Positions 55,126 to 63,984 of a DNA stretch of 64,000 nucleotides are shown piece by piece. Every line of letters begins with the position of its first letter. The stretch's first letter is position 1. Under the pieces are notes generated by a model. It searched no databases, had not been told where the DNA came from, and saw nothing but the letters and a program-made list of their open reading frames with translations. The DNA comes from Lysobacteraceae bacterium P (GTDB taxonomy: Bacteria; Pseudomonadota; Gammaproteobacteria; Xanthomonadales; Xanthomonadaceae). The translations under genes were made by a program, and so were the position numbers. The stretch is from NCBI GenBank assembly GCA_005503055.1, contig SCOX01000003.1, forward strand, positions 124,001-188,000, written 5' to 3'.

Positions 55126-56418
55126 TCATCGCCGAGCGTTGTCGACGATGTCGGGGCCACGGGGCATCTGGCGAGCGCACTCCTCCAGCCGATATGCCAC
55201 ATAGCGCTCGTACAAGGTGGTGTGCAGGTTGTGCAGCGCCAGTTCGATGCGGAACGGTGTGCGCGGATTGCGGTCGAGCAGGCGGGCGATGTGGTACCCC
55301 ACCGGCTTGACGCCTTGCCGATGCACGTAAATCAGGAAGTGCCGGTAGAACGGATCGTCCAGTTCGGTGTCGAGTCGCGACAGCGTCGCCTGCGCCTGCG
55401 CAGGCAGCGCGGCGCGCAGCACGGGATCGCGTTCGTGCAGAAGGCGTTCGAAGTACCGCGCGGGTTTTCGACCGGGCAGCGATTTCGCCAGCGACCAGAT
55501 CTCGCGGTTGCGTTCGTTGTAATGCTCGAAGCCGCCGTGTTCGCGCAGCGCGTCCGCGGCATCGGCGCCTACGTCGTAGACGACGAAGTTCTCGGCCTGG
55601 TTGTTGAGGTCGTCCAGCGCGCTGCGGTCGAACACATGGAAGATGAATCCGGGCAGGCCCATGAACGCCTGCCGCCCCGCCTGCGCGGCCGCGACGGCGC
55701 GGCCGTCGCGCGCGAAGCGGCCGGCGGACGATCCGAGCAGGATGCTGCGGGTGTCGTGCAGGCGGTTGAACGTGCCGATGACGATCTCGTCGGAATCGAA
55801 TTCCGCATCGAACGCCTTCGCGCCATACAGCTCCGCCTGCGTCGCGTACTGCGCGATCTGCCGGCCGACGCCGCATTCGCTGCGCACCTGTCCCGAATAG
55901 AACGCCTCGATCGCACGCCAGTTGCTGCCGCGTGGCTGGTACCCACGACCGAACGAGGCGATCGGCTTCCAACCGTCGCGTGCCGAGCCCGTGGGGCCGA
56001 AGCCGATCCATCCCATCTGCACGGCCGTGAAGCGATAACCGGGATTGCCCGACAACCGGTCGACGGCACGCCGCGTCGCCGCACCCAGCGCGAAGTTGTA
56101 GGCGCAAAGGGTAGCGGAATGCTGCAGCAACGCATCGTCCAGCTGATCGCGTGCGGCGGCGTCGAGCACCAGAGGAACGCGGACGACCAGGTCGCCGGCG
56201 GCCTGCGCTGCGACGAGATCCGCCCGGTCGCAGGGCGTGCCGGCGTGGATCGCGACGACCGGTTCGTCGGTGGCGACGAAACGCCAGCCCAGGTCCTGCA
56301 TCAGGCGAGCCTTGCAGTCGTGCGCGTCGGTGGCCGCGAACGCGCCGACACTTGCGGACAGGATGAGCGCGCTTGCAAGAGCGCGTGACGCACGCCGTAT
56401 CGGGGGACGCATCTTCAA
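55126..56418 (-). CDS. Exported protein of unknown function, 430 residues
   Basis: A signal peptide (basic head RRASRALASAL, cleavage near AFAA) precedes a ~400-residue globular domain that I do not recognise. Conserved-looking features are QMGWIGFGPTGSARDGWKP, SECGVGRQIAQYATQAELYG with Cys182, the HVFDRSALDDLNNQAENFVV segment and HYNERNREIWSL. A cysteine followed by a helix and later histidine-rich segments would fit a papain-like/transglutaminase fold, but this is speculation. It is probably periplasmic or secreted. Confidence 0.7.
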   Translation of the reverse strand: MKMRPPIRRASRALASALILSASVGAFAATDAHDCKARLMQDLGWRFVATDEPVVAIHAGTPCDRADLVAAQAAGDLVVRVPLVLDAAARDQLDDALLQHSATLCAYNFALGAATRRAVDRLSGNPGYRFTAVQMGWIGFGPTGSARDGWKPIASFGRGYQPRGSNWRAIEAFYSGQVRSECGVGRQIAQYATQAELYGAKAFDAEFDSDEIVIGTFNRLHDTRSILLGSSAGRFARDGRAVAAAQAGRQAFMGLPGFIFHVFDRSALDDLNNQAENFVVYDVGADAADALREHGGFEHYNERNREIWSLAKSLPGRKPARYFERLLHERDPVLRAALPAQAQATLSRLDTELDDPFYRHFLIYVHRQGVKPVGYHIARLLDRNPRTPFRIELALHNLHTTLYERYVAYRLEECARQMPRGPDIVDNARR

Positions 56419-56597
56419 TGCGCAGCACCTGAAGTGAGGCTCCCGGTAGCCTACTCCCGGCGGGTGAAGCGACGGGCAACGCGGCCACGGTCGGCCCGCA
56501 CACGCGAAGCCGGAAGCATTCGCTCCCTCGACGCCGGAGTTCGTCGCCCCACTCCCGCGTTCGTCGCACCACCGACCCCTTCCGGCCCGGGCTCGCT

Positions 56598-57899
56598 ATG
56601 CTCCGTCGCAACCTCTCCATCCGACGGCACAACGTGTTCAAGAGTCTGGTCTTCGTCCTGCGTATCGGCATCGCCTGGTTGCTGGCGATCATGCTGGCTT
56701 CGGCCATCTGGAACGAGCTGCCGCTGCTCGGCCGGTTGGACTGGCCGGTTGCCATCGCGGGCATGATCACGATGACGCTGGTGGTGGCCGCTGCCTTCTC
56801 GCATGTGGGCCGGGTTCGCCTGATCGCCGGACGCGTCGACGCCGAAGCGCTGGGCAACCGGCAGCGCCGGCAGATCGAGGTTCCGTTCGAGGCCGGCGAG
56901 GTCTTCGACCTGGTCGACGCGGCGATCCGCGAGCTGCCGCGCGTCCACGACGTCGAAAGCGCGCGCGACAGCCTGCAACTGCGGGCGCGGGTGGATCGCC
57001 CCCAGAACTACGGCGATTACCCGCTGGGGCATTGGAACCCCATGCGCTGGTTCGGCATTCCTCGCAACCAGATCCTGGCGACCGTCGTGCCGGGCCACGA
57101 CAGCGCGAGCGTGACCCTGATCTGCGAGCCCGAAAGCCCGGCGTGGAGCGACTGGTTCCTGGTCGACGACGGCACCAATTTCGAGAACGCAGAGGCGATC
57201 ACGCGCGCCATCAGCCGTCGCGTCGCCGAGCGCCGTCGCAACGAGAAGAGCCAGGCCGTGCAGACCGCGACCGAAAAGGAGCTCACTGTCGCCAAGCTCA
57301 GCCTCCTGCACGCCCAGGTGGAACCGCACTTCCTCTACAACACGCTGGCCAGCGCGCAACTGCTCACGCGCAGCGATCCGCCGCGCGCCGACGAGATGCT
57401 GGGGCACCTGATCCAGTACCTGCGCCGTTCGCTGCCCAGCGCCGACAACGAGCTGTCGACATTGGGCGCGGAGTTGGAACGCGCGCTGGCCTACCTGGAA
57501 ATCCTGAAGATCCGCATGGGTTCGCGCTTGGCCGTGCAGGTCGACGTGCCCGAGAACCTGCGCACGACGCCGTTGCCGGCGATGGTGTTGCAGACCCTGG
57601 TGGAGAACGCGATCAAGCACGGCTTGGAACCGCGCACCGGTGGCGGCACGGTGTGGATCCGCGCGCGTCGCAGCGACGATGTCGTCGCGGTCACCGTGGC
57701 CGACGACGGCGATGGCTTCAACACCAAGAACAGCGGCACCGGCATCGGGCTGAAGAACGTGCGCGAACGCCTGCGTCTGCTTTACGGCGCAGCAGCGGCG
57801 CTGTCCGTCGTTGCCAACTTCCCGTCCGGCGTGGCGGCGACGATTTCGGTTCCGCCCGCCGCGCCGCCCGCATTCGAACAGGACGACCGCCATGTCTGA
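56598..57899 (+). CDS. LytS/YehU-type sensor histidine kinase
   Basis: A 433-residue membrane kinase with two N-terminal membrane segments (~16-42 and ~50-70), a variable middle domain, and a His_kinase/HATPase module: phospho-acceptor His244 in AQVEPHFLYNTLASAQ, VLQTLVENAIKHGLEP (N-box) and GTGIGLKNVRERLRLLYG (G-box). The type pairs with LytTR regulators, and that gene follows with an eight-base overlap. The signal sensed is unknown. Confidence 0.92.
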   Translation: MLRRNLSIRRHNVFKSLVFVLRIGIAWLLAIMLASAIWNELPLLGRLDWPVAIAGMITMTLVVAAAFSHVGRVRLIAGRVDAEALGNRQRRQIEVPFEAGEVFDLVDAAIRELPRVHDVESARDSLQLRARVDRPQNYGDYPLGHWNPMRWFGIPRNQILATVVPGHDSASVTLICEPESPAWSDWFLVDDGTNFENAEAITRAISRRVAERRRNEKSQAVQTATEKELTVAKLSLLHAQVEPHFLYNTLASAQLLTRSDPPRADEMLGHLIQYLRRSLPSADNELSTLGAELERALAYLEILKIRMGSRLAVQVDVPENLRTTPLPAMVLQTLVENAIKHGLEPRTGGGTVWIRARRSDDVVAVTVADDGDGFNTKNSGTGIGLKNVRERLRLLYGAAAALSVVANFPSGVAATISVPPAAPPAFEQDDRHV

Positions 57900-58668
57900 G
57901 ACCTCCTCAACCTGCGTCGTCGCCGAAGACGAAGTGCTGCTGCGCGACGCGCTGGTCAAGCTGCTGGGCGACGCGTGGCCCGAGCTGCAGGTCGTCGCCG
58001 AATGCGAGGACGGCGCGAGCGCCCTGGATGCCCTGGCCGAATACAAGCCACAGGTCGCCTTTCTCGACATCCGCATGCCCGGATTGAGCGGGCTGGAGGT
58101 CGCCGCCGCCGCGGCCGAGGCGTCGCCGCACACGCAGATCGTGTTCGTCACCGCATACGACCAGTACGCCATCGATGCCTTCGAGCGCGGTGCGGTGGAC
58201 TACCTGCTCAAGCCGATCACACCCGCGCGATTGACCACCACCGTGCAGCGCTTGCGGGCGCGTACCGGCAACCAGGACGCCGTCGCGCTGGCGGCGTTGC
58301 TCGAACGCCTGGGAACGCGTCCGCTGCCGCCCGCGGCGTCACCGCCGCTGACGTGGATCACCGCAAGCGCCGGGCGTGAGACCCGGCTCATCCTCGTCGA
58401 CGAAGTCGCGTACTTCCGCGCGGACAACAAGTACACAACGGTGGTCACCGCCGAGGGCGAGGCGCTGCTGCGAACGCCGATCCGCGAACTGCTGGCCGTG
58501 CTCGATCCGAATACGTTCAAGCAGATCCATCGCTCCACGATCGTCAACCTCAAGGCAATCGCGGGCGTGGTCCGCGACGACACGGGCCGCGGCACCGTGC
58601 GGCTGAAATCCCGTCCCGAAACGCTGACGGTCAGTGCGCCATTCATGACGCTGTTCCGCCACATGTGA
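57892..58668 (+). CDS. LytTR-family response regulator
   Basis: A 258-residue regulator: receiver domain (VVAEDEVLLRDALVKLL, phospho-acceptor Asp59 in VAFLDIRMPG, VDYLLKPITPARL) and a C-terminal LytTR DNA-binding domain (VDEVAYFRADNKYTTVVTAE, FKQIHRSTIVNLKAI). LytTR proteins bind paired short direct repeats; targets cannot be predicted here. The ATG at 57892 lies within the 3' end of the kinase gene. Confidence 0.93.
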   Translation: MSETSSTCVVAEDEVLLRDALVKLLGDAWPELQVVAECEDGASALDALAEYKPQVAFLDIRMPGLSGLEVAAAAAEASPHTQIVFVTAYDQYAIDAFERGAVDYLLKPITPARLTTTVQRLRARTGNQDAVALAALLERLGTRPLPPAASPPLTWITASAGRETRLILVDEVAYFRADNKYTTVVTAEGEALLRTPIRELLAVLDPNTFKQIHRSTIVNLKAIAGVVRDDTGRGTVRLKSRPETLTVSAPFMTLFRHM

Positions 58669-58720
58669 CCGTTCCGGCCGGACTCCGGCTCCGGACCGCC
58701 ACCCTCCTTCGAGGTGATCC

Positions 58721-59101
58721 ATGAAATTCTCCGCCCTGATCTATTTCGTGCTCTCGTTGTTCGGCTGCGACGTCGGACGCAGCACCTACGTGGACCGCAT
58801 CAGCGTCGACGGCGCGCATGCGCTGTACAGCCGCGCTACCGTGGAGGCAGGCGTCGCCCGCTTCGAATGCCTGCGCAGCAGGAGCGGCCAGTGCTACTAC
58901 ACGCTGTTCCCGAGCGACTGCGCCGCGACGTCCGCCAAGACCGCCGCGGGTTGTCTGACCAAGCCCATCGAACGCTTCGCCGTGGCGAACGGCGACACTC
59001 GCCAGATCCCGGGTCTGCAGCGCTTCCGCCTGTGTGTGAGCGACGAGGAACTCGCGCAGGGCGCAGGCTGCCAGATGCCCGAGCCGACGGCCGCGCGGTG
59101 A
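58721..59101 (+). CDS. Small exported or lipid-anchored protein of unknown function
   Basis: A 126-residue protein with a short hydrophobic start that ends in a possible lipobox (LSLFG-C, Cys16), then a cysteine-bearing domain (FECLRSRSGQCYYTLFPSDC, CLTKPIERFAV, FRLCVSDEELAQGAGC). The many cysteines suggest disulfides, fitting the periplasm. It follows the LytTR gene by 52 bp and may be part of that unit. No family recognised. Confidence 0.62.
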   Translation: MKFSALIYFVLSLFGCDVGRSTYVDRISVDGAHALYSRATVEAGVARFECLRSRSGQCYYTLFPSDCAATSAKTAAGCLTKPIERFAVANGDTRQIPGLQRFRLCVSDEELAQGAGCQMPEPTAAR

Positions 59102-59122
59102 GCGCGACGGTTCGCGCCGCCG

Positions 59123-59929
59123 TTATGCGCGCACGTGCGCGATCGGGTCGGGATGGTGGACGTGCGGTATCTCGATGGAACCAGACAGGTACCCGTCCAG
59201 CCATTCTTTGAAATGCGTGTCGGTGATCAGCGCGTCCGGCCCCGGAGTCAGCGTGTGATCGTCCAGGATCCCGCCGTAGTAGCTCGCCTCCGCGTCCGCC
59301 ACGACCGGCCTGTCGTCCTGATAGCTGTACATGACCCACTGGACCAGCTCGTTCAGATGGAAGGTGTCGGGCCCGGCGATCTCCAGGGTCGCAGGCGAAG
59401 GCGCCGACGCCACCAGGTTGGCGAGCCGTTCGGCCACGTCGTCGGCAGCCACCGGACGCACCATCGCCGACGGGAGATGGACGATCTCCTTGCCGCTGCC
59501 CGGCGGGATGATGTTGGCCATGAACTCGAAGAACTGCGTGGCCTGCACCAGCGTGTGGGGAACGCCGGATCGCGCCACGAGCCGCTCCTGGATTTCCTTC
59601 GCGCGGAAATACCCGCTGCTCTGCAGGCGCTGCGTGCCCACCACCGACAGCGCGATGTGGTGGGAAATCCCGGCACGCTCGCCGGCCTGGAGCAGATGCT
59701 CGCTCGATCGCCGGAAGAAGTCGGTGACCTGCGGTTCGTCGAACGACGGAGCATTGGTCACGTCGATGACCGTGTGCGCTCCGGCGAGCGCATCGTCCAG
59801 TCCCTCACCGGTGACGGTGTCGACGCCGGATCTTCGCGATGCCGACACGACGTCGTATCCGCCGAGCTTCAGCCGTTGAACCAGCTTGGACCCGACAAGG
59901 CCACTACCGCCTGCGACTACCACCTTCAT
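59123..59929 (-). CDS. NmrA-like/atypical SDR NAD(P)-binding protein
   Basis: A 268-residue Rossmann-fold protein of the NmrA/atypical SDR type: MKVVVAGGSGLVGSKLVQRL (GGxGxxG cofactor site), VIDVTNAPSFDEP, SHHIALSVVGTQRL and the VRPVAADDVAERLANLV stretch. The classical YxxxK pair is not clear, so it may be a redox sensor or a reductase of unknown substrate. The ATG at 59927-59929 starts directly at the cofactor fold. Confidence 0.87.
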   Translation of the reverse strand: MKVVVAGGSGLVGSKLVQRLKLGGYDVVSASRRSGVDTVTGEGLDDALAGAHTVIDVTNAPSFDEPQVTDFFRRSSEHLLQAGERAGISHHIALSVVGTQRLQSSGYFRAKEIQERLVARSGVPHTLVQATQFFEFMANIIPPGSGKEIVHLPSAMVRPVAADDVAERLANLVASAPSPATLEIAGPDTFHLNELVQWVMYSYQDDRPVVADAEASYYGGILDDHTLTPGPDALITDTHFKEWLDGYLSGSIEIPHVHHPDPIAHVRA

Positions 59930-60433
59930 TGTCCGGACTCCGGTCGGGATCTGCCGTGGCGAAATCGCATTCACGAGGCGATCGGTGAAAAACCGCCAAG
60001 GGCCCGTGGACCGCGGCGGCGCGATGGTTGGAGCGATGCAATGGTGCTTCTTGTCCCGCCGTCTCGTCGTGTAGCTGATCGGATTCCGCGGGGACGCCGC
60101 GCCGACGTGGGGTTGTCCCGTGCACGAACGGATGGAAAGTGCACGCCCGTTACAGCCGCCTCGACGAACTGACACCCGTCCTCTTCGTTACGGCGGACAA
60201 GAAGCATTGAACACGCGGCGAACCGCGCCGGCCTGCTGCGACCGTCCCGTACACGATAGGCCCGCTTTCCTCCGCCGTGGAAGGGCCCGGCGCGGAAATC
60301 CGGTGTTGTCCACCGCGCAACAATCGGCGGCGTGAAGGTGAACGCGCGCCGTTCCGGGGGCCGCGGCCGGGAAGTCACGTCACGCTCCGGCACGAAGTGG
60401 TAAACGCCTCCGGACTTCCATGGAGGAATCGTC
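59930..60433. other. 500-base stretch without a convincing gene
   Basis: Between the divergent SDR-like and acid phosphatase genes. Open frames here are arginine-rich and have no recognisable motifs. A strong GGAGGAA ribosome site at its right end serves the phosphatase gene. No clear promoter or repeat was seen. Confidence 0.4.
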
Positions 60434-61372
60434 ATGCCTGCATCCCGGCGTTCGCCGCACTCCGCGCCCACGACGAAACGCGCCGTGATGGACTCGGTCG
60501 GCAGGCGGACCGCAAGGCGTGCATGGACCCTGGTCTTGGCAGGACTGCTCGGCGCATGCGCGACGTCGGCACCTTCGCCAGAGCCGACGACCGCGTCCGT
60601 CGCGGGCATGCGCCCTGAGACTCCCGCGGCCGTGCCCGAGATCCGGCCGGGCCTGTTGGCGGGCTATCTCGGCCGCAATCTTCCGGACAGCCTGAAGTTG
60701 CTGCCGGCACCGCCGACCGAAGGCTCGGCGGCCTTCCGCAACGATCAGGCCGTGAGCCGCGCATCGCAGAAGCTGCGCGGCACGGCGCGCTACCCGCTGG
60801 CGGGTGCGGATGCAGATCTCGCCTTCCCGCACGCAGCGTCGGTGTTTTCCTGCGCCCTGGGCGTGCCGATCACGCAGCAGCAGTCGCCGTACCTGTACCA
60901 GCTCCTGCGCCGGACGATGACCGACGCCGCATTGGCCACGTACGGCGCGAAGGACCATTACAAGCGCATCCGCCCCTTCGTCCACTATCGCGAAGGAACC
61001 TGTCGCCCCGAGGACGAAGCCATGCTTCGCGGCGACGGCTCCTATCCTTCCGGGCACACCTCGATCGGTTGGGCGTGGGCGCTGATCCTCACCGAACTGG
61101 CGCCCGATCGCGCCGATGCGCTGCTCGCCAGAGGCCGCGCGTTCGGCGAGAACCGGCTGGTATGCAATGCGCACTGGCAGAGCGACATCCTGCAGGGACG
61201 CGCTACCGGTGCCGGCGCCGTGGCGGCGCTGCATGCCAATGCCGACTTCCGCTCGGACATGGCGGCCGCCGCGCAGGAGCTTTCGAAACTGCGCGCGAGC
61301 GGTGCCGCACCGGACGTGGACTGCAAGGCAGAAGCCGCCGCCCTGGCGCTTCCCATCGAAGGCGTGCTCTGA
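60434..61372 (+). CDS. Class A acid phosphatase (PAP2 superfamily)
   Basis: A 312-residue exported phosphatase with the three PAP2 motifs: KDHYKRIRPF (KX6RP), GSYPSGHTS (PSGH) and ENRLVCNAHWQSDILQG (SRX5HX3D type; the first Ser is Asn here). It has the layout of PhoN/PhoC-like non-specific phosphatases, which act in the periplasm. The signal region contains a possible lipobox (LLGA-C). The ATG at 60434 is chosen for its GGAGGAA site; an in-frame ATG at residue 19 (MDSVGRRT) also leads into the signal. Confidence 0.9.
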   Translation: MPASRRSPHSAPTTKRAVMDSVGRRTARRAWTLVLAGLLGACATSAPSPEPTTASVAGMRPETPAAVPEIRPGLLAGYLGRNLPDSLKLLPAPPTEGSAAFRNDQAVSRASQKLRGTARYPLAGADADLAFPHAASVFSCALGVPITQQQSPYLYQLLRRTMTDAALATYGAKDHYKRIRPFVHYREGTCRPEDEAMLRGDGSYPSGHTSIGWAWALILTELAPDRADALLARGRAFGENRLVCNAHWQSDILQGRATGAGAVAALHANADFRSDMAAAAQELSKLRASGAAPDVDCKAEAAALALPIEGVL

Positions 61373-61486
61373 CGCGCGAGGCAGCGCACCGACCCGAAGT
61401 CTCGCATCGCCTCGAAAACTCGGGTTGATGGGTTACCCCGGGACCGTGCACCATGCGTGCGCATCCGTCGGAGCGGGGAACTGCGC

Positions 61487-63022
61487 ATGGCAAGAACGCC
61501 GGAAGACGAAGCACGCGCGCCATCGGAGCCGGCGGCCGCCACGCGGTCCCGTTCGGTCGCCGGCCTGTTGCGGCGGTCCATCGGCGGCATCGGCACGTTG
61601 GCGCGCAAGCTCGCGGTCATGGTCGCGTTGCTGCTGCTCGTGCTGGTCTGCGTGCGCGCGTGGCTGTCGACACAAGGGCCCCCGTTGCACCCGTGGCAGA
61701 CCATCGTGCCCAAGGAAGCCAGCGCCGATGCCATCGCCCACGACGACTGGCGCGCCTACGTGCGTGCCGAAGACGCGATGTTCGCGCAACTGCAACGCAA
61801 GCTCGACAGCAAGCTGGAGCCGCGCGAACGAACGCAGCTCAATCGCTATTACAGCGGCAGCCGCGTATCGCCGGCGCGGTTCGATCGCGACTGGAACCAC
61901 TCTTTCGTGCTGGAGCCTCAGGGCGCGCCGCGTGGCGTGGTGGTGCTGCTGCACGGACTCACCGATTCGCCATACAGCATGCGCAGCCTTGCCACGTTGT
62001 ATCGGGAGCGTGGCTTCGTCGCGCTCGTACCGCGCATGCCCGGCCACGGCACCGTGCCCGCGGCTCTCACCCGCGAAGGCCGCAAGGAGTGGTACGCGGC
62101 CGTCGAAATGGCGATGCGGGAAGCCAGGCGTCATGCGAAAGGGCGGTTGCCGATCCACCTCGTCGGCTACTCGAATGGCGGTGCGCTGGCGCTGCTGCAC
62201 GTGCTCAAGCGCGTCGAACACGGCGAGCCTGCCGGCGTCGAACGCATCGTCCTGCTCTCGCCGATGGTCGAGGTCAATCGCTTCGCGCGCTACGCCGGAC
62301 TGGCAGGGATTCCGGCGTACTTCAGTCGTTACGCAAAATCCGCGTGGCTCGACCTTCTGCCGGAGTTCAACCCATTCAAGTACAACTCGTTTCCAGTGCG
62401 GGCGGCACGCGAGTCCTACCTGGTGACGGCCGACCTGCACGCCGCCCTGGCGAAGGTCGCAGGATCGCAGCGCGCGGCCAACCTTCCGCCGATTCTTGCC
62501 TTCCAGTCGGTCGTGGACGACACCGTGGCGGCGCGCGCGGTGATGACGCGCCTGCTCGACGCATGGCCGGCCGTTGGCAGCGAACTGGTCCTGTTCGACG
62601 TGAACCGCTCTCGTGTCATCGCTCCGATGCTGCGCACCACCGCTACCGACTGGTCGCGCGACGCGCTGCAGGCGTCGCGTCGTTACACGCTCACGGTGGT
62701 CGGTGTCGCGTCGGACGAAAATGCGGATGCGATCGCGCGTTCGCGCGCGGCGGGCGCGAACGCCATCGTCGCGCAACCCATCGGACTACGCTATCCGGTC
62801 GACGTGTATTCCCTCTCGCATATCGCATTGCCGTTCGCCGAGGACGACCCGCTGTACGGCAATCGCGATGCCCAGCGCGGGATACTGCAACTGGGTGCGA
62901 TTGCCGTACGCGGCGAGCGCAATGCGCTGATGGTGTCGCAGGACAACCTAGGCAGGCTCAGCTACAACCCGTTCCATGCCTGGATGCTGGGGCGCATTGC
63001 CGAGCACATCGTCGAACCCTGA
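61487..63022 (+). CDS. Membrane-anchored alpha/beta hydrolase
   Basis: A 511-residue protein with one N-terminal membrane anchor (VMVALLLLVLVCVRAWL, ~45-62) and a large alpha/beta-hydrolase domain: VVVLLHGLTDSPYSMRSL (oxyanion strand), nucleophile serine in GYSNGGALALLH, and late Asp/His-containing segments (VVDDTVAA, SHIALPF). Lipase, esterase or carbohydrate esterase activity is possible. A GGGGAA site lies eight bases before the ATG at 61487. It follows the phosphatase gene on the same strand. Confidence 0.85.
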   Translation: MARTPEDEARAPSEPAAATRSRSVAGLLRRSIGGIGTLARKLAVMVALLLLVLVCVRAWLSTQGPPLHPWQTIVPKEASADAIAHDDWRAYVRAEDAMFAQLQRKLDSKLEPRERTQLNRYYSGSRVSPARFDRDWNHSFVLEPQGAPRGVVVLLHGLTDSPYSMRSLATLYRERGFVALVPRMPGHGTVPAALTREGRKEWYAAVEMAMREARRHAKGRLPIHLVGYSNGGALALLHVLKRVEHGEPAGVERIVLLSPMVEVNRFARYAGLAGIPAYFSRYAKSAWLDLLPEFNPFKYNSFPVRAARESYLVTADLHAALAKVAGSQRAANLPPILAFQSVVDDTVAARAVMTRLLDAWPAVGSELVLFDVNRSRVIAPMLRTTATDWSRDALQASRRYTLTVVGVASDENADAIARSRAAGANAIVAQPIGLRYPVDVYSLSHIALPFAEDDPLYGNRDAQRGILQLGAIAVRGERNALMVSQDNLGRLSYNPFHAWMLGRIAEHIVEP

Positions 63023-63245
63023 TAGACACCGCTGCATCGTGCACGAAGCGCGATGTTTCCTGCGTCGAGAACACGTGTCGCAGTCGTCCGTCGGGGCCAC
63101 AAAGCGTGCCAACGAACGCACGTCGCAGCGCCGACGAATGGCAGTTGCGGCACGAGTTGTCGCGGCGTAGAACATGGGCGGTCAGGCACGGCGGTGATGT
63201 CTCACGCCGCGCCTCGCATACGGCCCGCGTCGATGGATCGATTCG

Positions 63246-63692
63246 TCATTCCTCTCCGTCGACCGCCTGCAGCAGGCTGTTGCGAAGCGCTACGACTTCC
63301 TTCTGCAGCCGGGCGAAATCCTTGGCGCCCAGGCCGCAGGCGTCACCCAGATCGACCACCGCGCGTTCGCGCAGGCGCTCGCCGCTGCGCGTGACGCGGA
63401 CCCTGACCTGGCGCTCATCTGCCGGATCGCGGGCGCGTTCCACGTAGCCCATGCCCTCGAGCTTCTTGAGGATCGGCGTGAGCGTGTTGGACTCCAGGAA
63501 AAGCTTTTCGCCGAGGCTGCTGACGGTGATGTCGTCCTGTTCCCACAGCGCGACCAGCGTGATGTATTGCGTGTAGGTCAGGCCCAGCTCGTCGAGGACA
63601 GGTCGGTAGACCTTGCCGAATGCGAGGTTGGCCGAGTAGACCGCGAAGCACAGGAATTCGGACAGCTTCCGGTCCGCCGGTTTGGATTTCAT
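63246..63692 (-). CDS. OhrR-like MarR-family regulator
   Basis: A 148-residue MarR protein with the OhrR-type N-terminus LSEFLCFAVYSANLAFGKVY, including Cys15, the position that senses organic peroxides in Bacillus OhrR, and TYTQYITLVALWEQDDITVS. The wing/recognition helix is FLESNTLTPILKKLEGMGYV. No ohr gene is in the window; it could lie beyond the right edge. The ATG at 63690-63692 has GGAG upstream. Several copies of a 12-bp motif lie in front of it. Confidence 0.88.
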   Translation of the reverse strand: MKSKPADRKLSEFLCFAVYSANLAFGKVYRPVLDELGLTYTQYITLVALWEQDDITVSSLGEKLFLESNTLTPILKKLEGMGYVERARDPADERQVRVRVTRSGERLRERAVVDLGDACGLGAKDFARLQKEVVALRNSLLQAVDGEE

Positions 63693-63725
63693 GGGGACTC
63701 CGAGGATGTATACGGTTCGGTCGAG

Positions 63726-63742
63726 ATTATAGCGTATGCGAT
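63726..63742 (-). promoter_or_regulatory. Promoter -10 box and operator copy 1 of the OhrR-like gene
   Basis: On the minus strand ATCGCATACGCT (63742-63731) is directly followed by a perfect TATAAT (63731-63726), about 34 bases before the start codon. The motif therefore sits where a repressor would compete with polymerase. No consensus -35 box was found. Confidence 0.62.
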
Positions 63743-63858
63743 GTAATCGGTAGCGGTGATAACCGCGTAAGCGCGAAACGCCCTGGCCGCCAGTCAGAAT
63801 CGCGGAGCACAACGAACGCACGGACAGGGTTTGACTCGGTCCCTGCCGAGGAGGAAGC

Positions 63859-63890
63859 TATATACCGTATGCGATTAAAGCGCATGCGAT
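63859..63890 (-). promoter_or_regulatory. Operator copies 2 and 3, with TATATA box
   Basis: Minus strand: ATCGCATGCGCT (63890-63879) and ATCGCATACGGT (63875-63864), starting 15 bp apart. The second copy is directly followed by TATATA (63864-63859), repeating the operator/-10 arrangement seen at copy 1. Confidence 0.58.
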
Positions 63891-63957
63891 AAACAAAGTC
63901 TGAATCGAATCCGCCTTCCATCTTGCGACCGCCACGAGCGGCTTCTACAGTACAAAC

Positions 63958-63984
63958 ATCGCATGCGATGCAAGCGCGTGCGAT
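63958..63984 (-). promoter_or_regulatory. Operator copies 4 and 5
   Basis: Minus strand: ATCGCACGCGCT (63984-63973) and ATCGCATGCGAT (63969-63958), again starting 15 bp apart. The latter is a perfect 12-bp palindrome. They probably serve a gene beyond the right edge or the distal promoter of the OhrR-like gene. Confidence 0.58.

Noticed and set aside
59930-60433. Arginine-rich open frames upstream of the acid phosphatase
   Set aside because: They have no start with a ribosome site and no recognisable motif; composition is that of chance frames in GC-rich DNA.
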